This document shows positions 1 to 10,700 of a DNA stretch of 64,000 nucleotides, piece by piece. Every line of letters begins with the position of its first letter. The first letter of the stretch is position 1. Where the stretch lies: contig CM063299.1 in NCBI GenBank assembly GCA_032173965.1, forward strand, positions 2,167,501 to 2,231,500. Direction: 5' to 3'. Position numbers and translations under genes: made by a program. The notes under the pieces are model-generated. The model saw only the letters and a program-made list of their open reading frames with translations. It was not told the origin of the DNA and did no database searches. The stretch is from Sitta carolinensis. Taxonomy: Eukaryota > Chordata > Aves > Passeriformes > Sittidae.

Positions 1-252
1 ATCTCCATCTCACTCGAGGTCAGGTTTGTTGAGAAAAGGCTGGGGTTGGTTCTTAAAGCCTGATTCACAGTTTGTGTCCCCACGGGCTGTGGGGTGGTGC
101 AGGGAGCTCCTGGCTGTGATGCTCAGGGAATCCCAGGGATTTCAGGGAGTGGCTGCACAGGCAGAGGCTCTCCAGCCCTCAGTTCAGCTGAGTTCTTACC
201 ACTGGGAGCAAATGTGCTCCCCATAAATTCAATCATGATCACGTCCTGCCTG

Positions 253-330
253 AATTTCTATTTCTGATGATGCAGTTTCTGTTTCTGATGTGTCTGTTTC
301 TGATTCTGATGATGTGATTTCTCTTTTAAT
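253..330. repeat. degenerate TTTCTGATG tandem patch
   Basis: Imperfect iterations of TTTCTGATG, TTTCTGTTTCTGATG and GATTCTGATGATG run for about 78 bases. This is a short, decayed simple-sequence region with no coding signal. Confidence 0.6.
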
Positions 331-1861
331 TTCATTTTCTCTATAATTTCTCTGATGTCCTCCAAGACTCTTTGCTGGAGACCTCAGTGTCTTCCTGAGC
401 ACCACTTGGTGAGTCTGGGGATGAAGTTGCCAGAGTTGAGGAGCCTGGAACTGGAGCTGTTTGGGCTGTATTCCCTCAGATCAGGGCTGGGGTCAGAGCC
501 TGGAATGATTGTGAGGATATTGAGAGCTGCACACTCGAACCACCTGTTCTAGATGCAGCAATAAAAAAATGTAAAGCAGAAATAAGGGTATCTGTGGGAT
601 AATAATACACAAAAGCCTATCTTGCATTTTAGCATTTTAATGTGAGCGATTTTTTTAACTTCAGTAATTAACCAAAAGCATCCTAAAGGGTTCTTTTTTT
701 TTTAGTATTATTATCATCTTTATTTTTGCATTTGAGTGTTTATTCCTTTTTCGAGTTACAGCATCTCAGTTTTTTCTGTCCTTTCCTCTAGGAGTAATGA
801 AAACCAAAAATACCCCAGAGTAATGAGAACCAATAGTGTACAAAGATTAACGTCACAAACCCATCACTGACCTCAATAACATTTCACAACATTTAGTTTT
901 CATTACAGTGCAATGTTACTGCAGGCTTTTTTACATGAACTTCTGAAGAAAAATATATGATAGGGCTTTCCAAAAATACACACATGTTGGGAAATAAGAC
1001 TTTTAAATCAAGAGTTTTACACATCCACTGATCACATTTGACGAATCAGATGTATGGTATTAATTACTCTGAATCACAAAGCAGACTTAAACACTTAGAA
1101 AACAAAGATTTTCTGCTTTGCTGGTACAGACACGTGTCATGCCTTCTTCAAAAGGTGCATTCTGAGTTTTAGTGCTATTTGCTCCCTTTGGATGATGAAA
1201 GAACATTCAATTTTTAAATTGTATTTGTAAAAAGTATTGCTTGGCATGGAGCGTAGGAAAGAACATTTAGAACAGGTTGATCTGTAACACCACGAGCAGT
1301 CTGTTTTCTATCAATGATTCCTAGCCAGCTTATTAAACAGATTTATACAATGAAAGAATCTAATAACAAAAACATTCACCTCCTTTATTACTTGGCATTA
1401 TTTATGGCTCTTACTTTTTTTTAGCTACCTTTTTATATATCGGAATCTGCCAACATTGTATTTATAAAGTTTATGTACTAGCAGCATTTGTTGGGCAGGG
1501 ATTTGGGTTATTTTATGTTTCTTTCCTCCTACACTTTTTATTACTAAATCTATATACAAATGCTTGTAAAGATTTAAAAAAGACACCAAAGAAAATACTC
1601 CAGACAAGATGGAACGCTTGAAAAATTAATTAATTCTGAAGAAATGGAGTTTGTCGTGTGCATACATTTTAGATATTCTCTCAATAATAATAAAAAATAA
1701 TGGTGCTTAAGACTGAGGCTTAACTGTGTTCCCCAGAACCCTCAGTGTTGGATCAGAGATGGGGAAGTGTTTACACACTGCGAAATCAAAAGCTCATCCT
1801 ATGACTGTCCATTCAGAGCTCTAAATATCCATAATTGCTGCCCAAAGAACAAGTTTGTCTT

Positions 1862-1902
1862 CCAGAGCTCCTTCCTGCCTTCCTTCCCTCCTTCCTCCCC
1901 TG
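1862..1902. repeat. TTCC-rich pyrimidine tract
   Basis: A short run rich in TTCC and CCTT words with few purines on the + strand. It is a simple-sequence feature only. Confidence 0.5.
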
Positions 1903-4011
1903 TGTCTCGAGGCCATGGAGCCACAATGGCACGTTTGTCACCGTGGGTGGGAGTTCATGGCAGCCCCTGAGCCTTCCCCTGCTGGCCTCCAGTGCCAGCT
2001 CTTGGCTCTGGCACCCAGGCTGCCTTGGACCTGGCACAGGGATCAAATGGAACCAGATGGAATCAATCCAATAGTCTCCCTTCCCTCTGGATTGTTCTCT
2101 GCTGGCTGACCAGTTCAGCCAGTGCACTTGGAGCCTCCCCGTGGGTCAGCTCAGAACAGCCCTGTGGCTTTTCTAGAAAGCTCCTCCATGTGCACAGGGA
2201 AGTCCCGTTGCTGGTGTTAGAAACACCTCGAGGTGCCCCTTCTGTATTTAGGGAGAGAACTAAGGGATGGTCTGGGGAAATCAGGGAAATGGGATTCTTG
2301 TGTCAGGACGAAGTGTGGGCTTTGTCCAGGTGGGAACAGATGGAGATCCTGCAGCAGGCACAGGGAGCTGCTGGGCTCCCCAGGCAGACGAGAGCAGTGA
2401 ACTGCTCAAATAAATAAAAAGGAGAAGTAGAGGCAGGGGAGGTTTTGCTCTGAACTCCCTTGGGTGGAACCCCAGTGACCAGAGTGTCCCCAGGAGGGGT
2501 CAGCGAGTCCTCGGTGCCCCCTCCCACCTGAAGCTGGGCTGCTTTATAAATGATCTGTCTGATGCTGGCTCTTGCTTTGCCTTTTGTCTCACCCTCCCAG
2601 GAACGTTCCCCCTGAATGCCCAGGCTCCAGCTATTTCAGAAGAAAACCTTTATTTTTTTTCCACTGAGGTTAACCAAGCCTCCTTCTGTTTTGCTGTGCT
2701 CAGCAGTTAAGGCCAAAGTTTACAAGAAAGGTAATTGCAGCCTTACTTTTAATTGTAATTAACTAGGAGTAAAGAATCAAAATAATCCAGCTACTCTTTT
2801 GCTGAACCAGAGCATTATATATAATGTGACAAGGAGAGTGCCTTGCCCTTCAGCCATTAATTTTAGCAGCTCTGTTATTCCTAAATTACATAAACCTCTG
2901 GTGTCAGAGGGGAGAGAAAATGAATCAGCTCTGAGATTTCATTGGAATACCTTGCCCATGGTTGTGTCAGAATGTGCAAGGCTTTTGAAGCACTTCAGGT
3001 TATGATAAATTAGAAACACATAATGAAGAAAATCGGGAACTCCAAATAAAGAGGTCACAAGTGAAAAATGTTGGCAGTGAATTACAGGCATTTCTGGTCT
3101 CATGAAGAACAAAACTTGGGCTTTTGAAGGGAGTCTTTCCCTTTTATTTCCAAAGGCGTTGGGGCAGTGTGAGTGTGGCAGGGAGTTTGGGGGTTCAGGG
3201 GCTGTGTGCCCCAAGGAGGTGTCACTGTCAGGGTGGGGAGAAACCCCCTTGTAGGAATAAATGGATTCATAGCCAACACAGGATGGAGATGGGAAACATT
3301 CCAGCTCTCTGATTCCTGATTGTATTCACTGGTTATGACCCAGAACACAATTCTGAGCATTTAACAAATGCTGCTCTTCCCAAACTCTTTGTTTAGCAGG
3401 GATTGATCTCCTGCTTTCTTACCTGGCACCGCCTTTGCCGGGGTCACTCTCCCTGGGCAGGTGGCAGCCAGCCAGGGAGCACAAGGCTCAATGGCACCAC
3501 TGGTGACAAAGAGAGGAGTTGAACCAAGCCTTGAAAAGGCAGTGAAATGTCAGATATCCACATTTAAAGCCCGCACCAGGGCGGATTTCCCTCGTGCTGC
3601 AGCACTTCCACAGCCAAAAACCCAAGTGCCACGGACCTTGGCAGCATTACTGGGGGATCTTCCTTTAAAGATGAGCTATTCTGGAACAATTTCTCCACTG
3701 TTTGTGACACAGACAGGCTTTTCTTTGACACCAGACGTGCATGTCTTCTTGCTCCAGCTATTTCTTTCTTGGACAAACATATGTATTGTAGGCAACGCAA
3801 GGAAAATCCCGCTCACTCTTTCTGTTTGAGTTCCCTGTGTCCCATTAACAATATCCCAGTGTACTCCTGGCTCCAGAGCATCTTGATCCACATCCAGCAC
3901 TGTTTTCCTGGATTTCCCCTTTGGTCACTTAAGTGCCACAAACTAATCACTCCTATTTAGTGACCTTCCATCCCAGAGGCTCTGTTTTTTGGGCACTGGA
4001 ATAGTTTCCTG

Positions 4012-4013
<2 letters not shown>

Positions 4014-4059
<46 letters not shown>
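4014..4059. repeat. uninterrupted T-run, 46 bases
   Basis: A pure run of 46 T on the + strand. No retroposed sequence is recognisable on either side, so it could be an expanded homopolymer or the bare tail of a lost retroposon on the minus strand. Length in such runs is often unreliable in assemblies. Confidence 0.9.
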
Positions 4060-4351
4060 CAGTTTTTTGCTCAGTAGGGAGCTCCTCTTACTGTGAATCT
4101 GAACTAAGGATAATTATCAGGACTAGGAACAGATTTTATCTGCTGTCCTGTGACTCTTGCACACTTCCAGGAGCTCTCATTTTGGGGGTGCTCTGCCCAC
4201 CAGGCAGAGATTTATTATTTGTGTGCTGTTTGGATATACTGGGAACTTGATGTGGCTCTCAAAGGGCAAAAGCTTTTCATAGGGAAAAAGAATCATGGTG
4301 TTGGTGCCTTTCCTTCAAGGCTGCTCTCCTTTGTAGTAATATATAGATGGA

Positions 4352-4556
4352 GATTAAATTTTCTTTTTTATGTCTTTTCCTGGTTTTCCCTTTATTTTTC
4401 TTTTCCCTTTCCTTTTTTCTTATTTTCCTTTTTTCCTTTCCTTTATTCTCCTTTTCAATTTTCTTTTCCTTTTTTTCCTTATTTTCCTTTTTTCCTTCTC
4501 TTCCTATTTCCCCCTTTATTTCCTTTTTCTCTCCCTTCTTTTTTCCCTTTAATTTG
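4352..4556. repeat. about 200-bp polypyrimidine (TTTTCC-type) tract
   Basis: Almost every base is C or T on the + strand, made of variable TTTTCC, CCTTT and TTATTTTCC words with only scattered purines. Frames through it give Phe/Ser/Leu/Pro-rich nonsense peptides. Long homopurine-homopyrimidine stretches like this can adopt triplex structures. That is general knowledge, not something the sequence proves. Confidence 0.85.
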
Positions 4557-4620
4557 TTGCCATAAAAGGTGGCCGGGCACGCTCTCCTTCCATATAAATA
4601 AATACAGCATTTCCATCAAT

Positions 4621-4635
4621 TAAAAAAAAAAAAAA
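4621..4635. repeat. short A-run
   Basis: A 15-base A-run follows an AATTA context. It lies shortly after the pyrimidine tract and has no recognisable retroposon body. Confidence 0.7.
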
Positions 4636-5836
4636 GCAATGCTACAGGCTCCCATTGCATACATTTCTTGTAGAATACATGAATGCAGATTTATTTGGGG
4701 CTGGAATCTGCCTGTTTTTCTCAGCTGAGCTTTGGAGAGCTGCCTTTCAAAGGCAGAAGTTTGCTGTCCCGTCGATGTCAGGCATTGATTTATCCGAGGA
4801 GTCACGTTGTTTACGGCAGAGACATTAAATCATAAAACAACTCCCCTTGTATCCTGTGCTCAGAGAGGCAAAAGCACTTCCTAACTGTGAAACCAGCTGC
4901 TCTAATCTTTAATGACTTCGCTTCAGTGGCCAAATCTACTTCTTTGTGCTCTCCTAATGCACCATTAGATTAGTTACTGTCGCTGGAATTGCTGTTGTTC
5001 AGGCCCCGGTTAGGGAGGATCATGGTATTTTTCATAAATCATGGGCTTTTTTCCTTCTTCTTTTACTGTTTAAAGGATAATGGTGCTGTAGCTTTGCAAT
5101 TGTTTTATGAGGCAGTAATCTTGTTGCCGTGAGGATAAAGCGTGAGGCCAAAGGCAGTGCTTATCTCTGGAGAAGCCAGTTATTGCCCAGGAAATCTCTA
5201 CAAACATCAATTATCACAGGTTCCACCCCTCTGAAGCAGCAGCAGTGAGATTTTTGTGTCCAGGATAACCCAAAATGAAGCCCAAACGCAGTATTTGGAG
5301 GATGCTTCTGCAATTAGTTCCCAGGTTTCTGAAATAAGTTTGATTAGCAAAGGCCAAAATCCTGGGCTGTTCCTCAGGGCTGCATGTGCAGCTCTGCTCA
5401 CAGAGCATCCTCAGGCACCAGCATCACCAGAGCCAGCCAGGACAGCCCATCCTCCTGGAACCAAGCAGAGAATTCCTGCTTTCCCCTCTCCTTCCTGGTG
5501 TCTTTAACTCGGGCTGCAGGAGGAGGATTTCCTGGCTGATGCACCCGGAGCAGCAGGAATTTAGAGCTCATTACCTTCACCTAAACATTGATAACGATTT
5601 TAGGCCTTTCTGCATTTAAAAGCAGGTGGAGGGAGGCAGCTCACAGTGATAATGACGGTGCTGAGGCTGATTTTTGGGAAGGGAGAGTGATCCAGGCACG
5701 CTCCATCCTCAGGAATCCCGCAGCCCCTCCCGGGGGCTCGTTAAACACCACGCTGATGCACTCTATCTTTAAGAGGTTTATTCAATTAACAGTTTAAACT
5801 TTCATTCTATTTTGCCATTTGGTGAAGAGGATTCTT
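4636..5836. other. intronic stretch with candidate regulatory block
   Basis: No gene is seen. Positions about 4790-5150 form a non-repetitive block with several homeodomain-type TAAT/ATTA words, including the exact inverted pair CTAATG-CAC-CATTAG at 4954-4968, and a GGATAA word near 5075. Another AT-rich patch with TTCAATTAA and ATGCATTTAA words runs from about 5758 into the duplicated segment. These features resemble developmental enhancers, but conservation cannot be assessed here. Confidence 0.4.
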
Positions 5837-5938
5837 ATGCATTTAATAGTTTTATGCATTTACCCATTAGCCCTTTTAAATGGGCTGGCTGGGCCGGTGC
5901 AGTGCTGGGCAGGGCAGACAGTGATCCATGGCACGTGT
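5837..5938 (+). repeat. 102-bp direct repeat, copy 1
   Basis: This block matches 6201-6302 with 95 of 102 positions identical and no indels. Both copies begin ATGCATTTAATAGTTT and end GATCCATGGCACGTGT. The offset between copies is 364 bp. It contains ATGCATTTAA, CCATTAG and CAGTGCTGGG words. It does not resemble a known avian interspersed repeat and looks like a local duplication. Confidence 0.95.
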
Positions 5939-6200
5939 GTATTAAGTTGATGTAATTGATTTTAGTACTAAAAAAGTTAGTTGTGGGTTTTTAAGTTAGT
6001 TGTGGTTTGTTTTGGGGTGTTGATAAGATTGTTTTTGAAATGAGTTTTATTGTTTGATTCGATTTTTTTAGGGGTACTGTATTTTTAAAGGGCTTCTCTT
6101 TTGAGGTTTGGGATGGTGTATGAGACACAGGGTAGGTTTTTAATTACTTTGTGGTGGTTTTTACTATTGTGAGCATGTAGTGTTTGTTTTGGCGTGTTTC
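5939..6200. other. C-depleted insert between direct repeats
   Basis: These 262 bases lie exactly between the two copies of the 102-bp repeat. The + strand is about 5 percent C, roughly a quarter G and nearly half T, so strand asymmetry is extreme compared with flanking DNA. It contains a small internal repeat of AAGTTAGTTGTGG. No protein is convincing in any frame, with the standard or the vertebrate mitochondrial code. Its source is unknown. A nuclear mitochondrial insertion was considered because mitochondrial DNA is strand-asymmetric, but no mitochondrial gene was recognised. Confidence 0.7.
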
Positions 6201-6302
6201 ATGCATTTAATAGTTTCATGCATTTACCCATTAGCCCTCTGAAGTGGGCTGGCTGGGCTCTTGCAGTGCTGGGCAGGGCAGACAGTGATCCATGGCACGT
6301 GT
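6201..6302 (+). repeat. 102-bp direct repeat, copy 2
   Basis: Second copy of the block at 5837-5938. The seven differences cluster in the middle (the CCCTTTTAAATGGG versus CCCTCTGAAGTGGG portion and the GGCCGG versus GGCTCT portion). The outer ends are nearly identical, which argues for a fairly recent duplication or for gene conversion between copies. Confidence 0.95.
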
Positions 6303-7660
6303 CACGGCCGTTTGCATCTCCCTGACCTCCCCAATCCATCTCCCTGAAGGTTGCTGTCCATTAATCCCACGGCAGCTGCTGCTGCAGCCACTCTGAGGTA
6401 CCAGGGCAGGTAGCCAAAGCTTCAGGTAGCTCCCTGCCCAAGGAGCCCAGATTGGCAGGATGCGTTCATCAAAACAGAAACTTCGAAGAAAATGACATAT
6501 GTTTGTTAACCTAAGGACTGCTGATCACTTTAAATACTTTAAATTAATCCAGCTTCATTTGTTAAAACTAGCATCATCTGCTTAGGGGCTAAGGGAACAC
6601 TGGGAACACTTCAAAACAGGCACTGCAGCAAATCTTGCCCTGCTGCCTCGTGCAGGATTGTCTCAAGCTCGCTTTGCAGCAATTCTCCTGTTCTAGGTTA
6701 GTTCTTAGTCCTATTCCTTATTCATATTCCATTTCAAATTCCTGCCACACAGCACTGTGGCACTTTCCTTCCCTTATCTTGCAGATATTTCCAGCCCTGC
6801 TCTATCTGTGCAGCAGGTCAAGGATTTATTTATCTGCATCCCAGCTGCTCTGAAGGGAGCTGAGGGCAGGACTAGCTCACAGTGCACAGGTAAATTCAGG
6901 TACTGGATGTGCAGGTTTTTCCCACTATCAGGAGCTTCTGGAAGTCAATATTTTAGGTCTGTTTGGTTTCTGATGCAGGCTGAGAATTGTGTTCCCTGTG
7001 CCACCCTGTATTTGCCTTTTGTCTCTTGTATTCAGGCTGAAGTTGAAGAAGAGAAACAAAATTGTAAAAATTTGATGAGTTTTTATACTATAAATGGGCA
7101 GCAAGTAGTTACTTTTATCCCAGTTTTGTAAGTGTTATTTGTTTATAAATTCTCTGCTGAGGTCAATATGAACAGAGATATCAGAGCATTCAGCTACCTT
7201 TAAAAGTAATGAAAAATCCAGCAAAACTCACTTGAGAGGATGATTTCTGCATAATCTCACTGCTTCTGGCACCTTCTCCTGGTAATGACCATATCATTAT
7301 AATACCTGTGTTAAATTGGGCAGAGTTAATTGATGTAATTTATGGGGATGTGGGTATTTGTCTAAAATACTGTTGATCTCCTGTGTAAGAAGCAGCAGCT
7401 GACAGGGAGAGGAGGTGGCACATCCCTGGTTTTGTATTGAGAGGCTTGAAAAGATCTCTGGGATAGTTCAGCTTCAGAAATAATCCCAGAGGAATCATCC
7501 CCACCTGCTCCAGTGTTTTCCAACCAAGTTAAAAAGCCTCAGGCCTTCCTTCCAAATGTGCTGCTCTGCAGAGAGTTGGATTTGGCATTTAGTCCACGAG
7601 GAAGGCGTGGTTGTGCAGGAGTCAGTGGGGAATTTTGTGGAAATACTGATTATCTCCAGG
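6303..7660. other. intronic stretch without recognised gene
   Basis: Ordinary intronic sequence. Short open frames at 6635-6853 and 6757-7131 have no splice context or recognisable domain. An AT-rich patch occurs at 6480-6580. Nothing else can be supported. Confidence 0.5.
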
Positions 7661-7759
7661 TCTTGGAGCAGCCTGCTCTAGTGGAAGGCATCCCTGCCCA
7701 TGGAGCAGCCCCAGCTCTGAGGTCTTTCCAAGCCAACCTTTTCCATGTTCTGGGATTCC
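7661..7759 (+). mobile_element. CR1 LINE 3'-end fragment
   Basis: The order CTTGGAGCAGCCTG, CTAGTGGAAGGCATCCCTG, GGTCTTTCCAAGCCAACC and TCTGGGATTC matches the conserved 3' end of avian CR1 elements in the sense orientation. It is truncated at the 5' side and diverged, as is normal for CR1. Confidence 0.8.
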
Positions 7760-10700
7760 ATGCCTCCTGTCCCAGCTGGGAGCAGCTCCCCAGGGCTGGA
7801 TGTGTTCTCTCCAGCCAGACACGACCACCTGCAAGTTCCTGCTGGTGTTAGCATTTTCATCTGCCATGATTCAAACCCAGCTGGCTCTCCCTTTGAAGTC
7901 TGTTCCCTCATGTTAAATGTTAACTCTAATTTCTCTTGGCCCAGGGAACATTCTTTGCTGTCTCTGTGATAATGGCCACACTCGTGCTCTCCTGCTGACG
8001 GAATTTCCAGGCCCAGCTCTGCTGCAGGGAGTGGGATTGTCCTGCAAAAAACTCTCAGCCTGGCCCTGAGAATTGTCCTTACACATCCCATACTCATACA
8101 GCCAAACCTCTCTTCCCAGACCAGGCTTAGGGTAGGGAAAAATCAACCAAAATATTGCGTTTTGGGGTAAAATTTTGAGCCAGCCCAGGGTGTTTTGGGC
8201 TTTTCTCAGATTTGTGCAGGCTAATGTTTGGCTTTTTCCAGCTGCACTAGCATTTTTCTAAACATATTTCAGTGCTTATCCTTGCATTAGGCACAATAAG
8301 AATGAAAGGGGGGAGACTTGTGACCATTTGAACTTGAAATCCCCAGAGAGCCTTTTATTCTAATAAAACAGCAAAATATTGGATACATGACACCCCTTAC
8401 ATCAAACTCTATCATATTAGGGAAACCTTAGAACTCTGGTCTGCAGTCTGGCCTGATACATTACAATTCATCAGGGATCAGTATGAGAAATAATTACATC
8501 TATTTATTTATTCCACTGTCAGAATGTTGACACTAGTTTTTCATATTGTCTCTGTCACGAAGAATCCTAATTAAATAACATGTCAAACGCATTGATCATA
8601 CATTTATAAATTTGTTTGATATATCATGGAGGCCTTTTGTTATTAGGAGATATCACAAGATTAAAATTAAAGTTTGCCAAGCCATCTAGCTCATTCTACA
8701 AAGGGCTTTTTCCTCCTAATTAACCACAGAATTTTGATGGCTTGTCATTCTGATATTGCACAAAGTGATCTCTTCCTTTTTATTTCAACTTCAGGATACC
8801 ATTTCCCTTTGACCAAAATCTGCCCAGATAGGTACAATTCTATTAAGCTATGAAATGACAGGCTCCTCTTGTATTTTTTTCCCATTTTTCTGTCCTAATT
8901 CCTCTACTTAAGTGGCGCTGTCTTATCACAAAGAAGATCAGGAGGAGCTCACCTTCAGTTCTCGTGCTTTTTGCACTAAACACAGCTTTGACCACCCTCA
9001 TTCCTTCCCCTCTTTTTGCAGCTGGGTTTGAACCCGACCCCAGGCAGGGTCCAGTTAGGTGGCCATAAATCCATGAAGATCTGTCCAGCTCCTCCAATTC
9101 ACCCCTTTGGAAAAAACAGGTTTTTTGGAAGGTGACAGGGACCAGAAAAATCAGTATTTAAATAGTACAGTTTCTTCCCAAACAAATATCATTTGCAAAG
9201 AATCACATTCTCTGTACTTCCTGCTTGAAAGGATAAAAAGATGTCAATAAATAGGCATTTGCTGTCCCTTTTTGATGTGTTTTCTCCTGTTTTCCATAAG
9301 AACATAAGCTAGGAGGGTTTTACACAGATTTGGTGGCAGAACACATGCATTAAGATTAAGTTTCTTTTTAAAATTTGCATTCTTTGCTTTGTGTGTTTCC
9401 TAAATGGGGCAAGAGGGTTTCTTAGTGTGTCTTAGTATTAAAATCTAAAGTAACAGACCTTCATTCTAATGAGCTTTGTAAATCTGACCTAAAAAGTGTC
9501 GCCTGGAGTCTTTGAAATGAGTTTCCTACAACTTCCTCTGATCTGATTGTGTGTTTTAGGGGAGGTTAAATGGGTTAAGATTCTTAGCTGTCCTAAAGCC
9601 ATTGGAGTGATTCCTTATTAATCTTTTTCACCCCCTAAGACATCATCTCCAGATCTAGGCGGATTTAGTCCATAAGATAACATAGCCAGCCCTGCCATAA
9701 CTATCCCCACAGCTTCTGAAAGGACAAAAGGGTGGCAAAAATATGCAGGAACCCTTCCAAAGGTTCATGTTAACAATGCTTTCCCAGTCTTTCCCTCGCC
9801 TTTATCCAGCCCTGGCTTGTGGCAGAAGGGAAGTTTTATCGTCACAGGATAATATCTCTGTAACTTGTGATCTAAATTACAAAGAAGTTTGTTGTGCTCC
9901 GTGTCCTATGGCAAAACTTGTGAGCATAAGATGGGCTCTGCAATTAGCCCTGTCCCTGCTGATAACCAAGAGCTCCTTGTTCCTGCAGGAAGGGGGCTCA
10001 GTGCCCCTGCCAGCAGCTCCTCCTCCCATAGGGATTTTCCTCCCAGTCTCCTCTTCCCTGCTCTCTGTCCAGGCTGATGGAGAATTTCCCCAGAGTTTTA
10101 TCTGAGGGAGGAAAGCAGCCTTTTCACCAAGCAATTGGGGAAAAGTGGTGATATTCCTAAGAGTGAGACCAGGTTGGATGGAGCTGGGAACAGCCTGGTT
10201 TAGTGCAAGGTGTCCCTGCCCTGATCTGGATTAGAGCACCTTTAAATGTTCCTTCCAGGCCAAACTGTTCTGTGATTCTAAATAACAGAAAAAAAGTAAA
10301 AACACAGAGGTAGTTTCATTTATCTGAGTGATTGATGCTTCTGTCTTAGGCATCCTTTGACATCACAGGGCAGTTCAGGGCCTTTGCCTCTGCTGGGAAG
10401 GTCACACAGTAGCATTGTAATACTTTTACCATAAATATGCTTTTTTATTGGAAGAAAAAAAAATCCAGTTATCCCTTGACATGGACTATACATTTTATAT
10501 GATTCTCTTTTACCCCATTCACATGTTACATCTGCATGGCAGCATTTTCAGTTCCACGCTCTTCTGCTTGAACTTATTTGTTCCTAATCATTTGCTGTGC
10601 TAGAAAATGTGAGTGAGGTCCATGGCCAGAAGATTTTTATAGGTCTGTCCAGGGCATAACAGCATTTGGGAACCTTAGGTGTTGTACAAACAATGGTAAT

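Larger units (their letters stand above)
1..4013. other. intronic stretch, upstream BCAS3 intron (partial)
   Basis: No gene is seen here. The stretch belongs to the large intron that ends at 37952. Positions about 560-1750 are clearly AT-rich and free of recognisable repeats, with TAAT and TTTATGG-type motifs (for example around 1380-1420). A TTTCTGATG-type low-complexity patch lies at 253-330, and a short TTCC-rich patch at 1862-1902. A second AT-rich, non-repetitive patch lies at about 2740-3010. Short open frames occur on both strands but have no splice context, codon bias or recognisable protein. Confidence 0.6.

Noticed and set aside
4150..4623. Phe/Leu-rich frames resembling membrane proteins
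   Set aside because: They come from the homopyrimidine tract; no coding gene structure is present.
5939..6200. Nuclear mitochondrial insertion as a firm call
   Set aside because: Composition is suggestive, but no mitochondrial gene could be recognised in any frame or strand; left as an open question.
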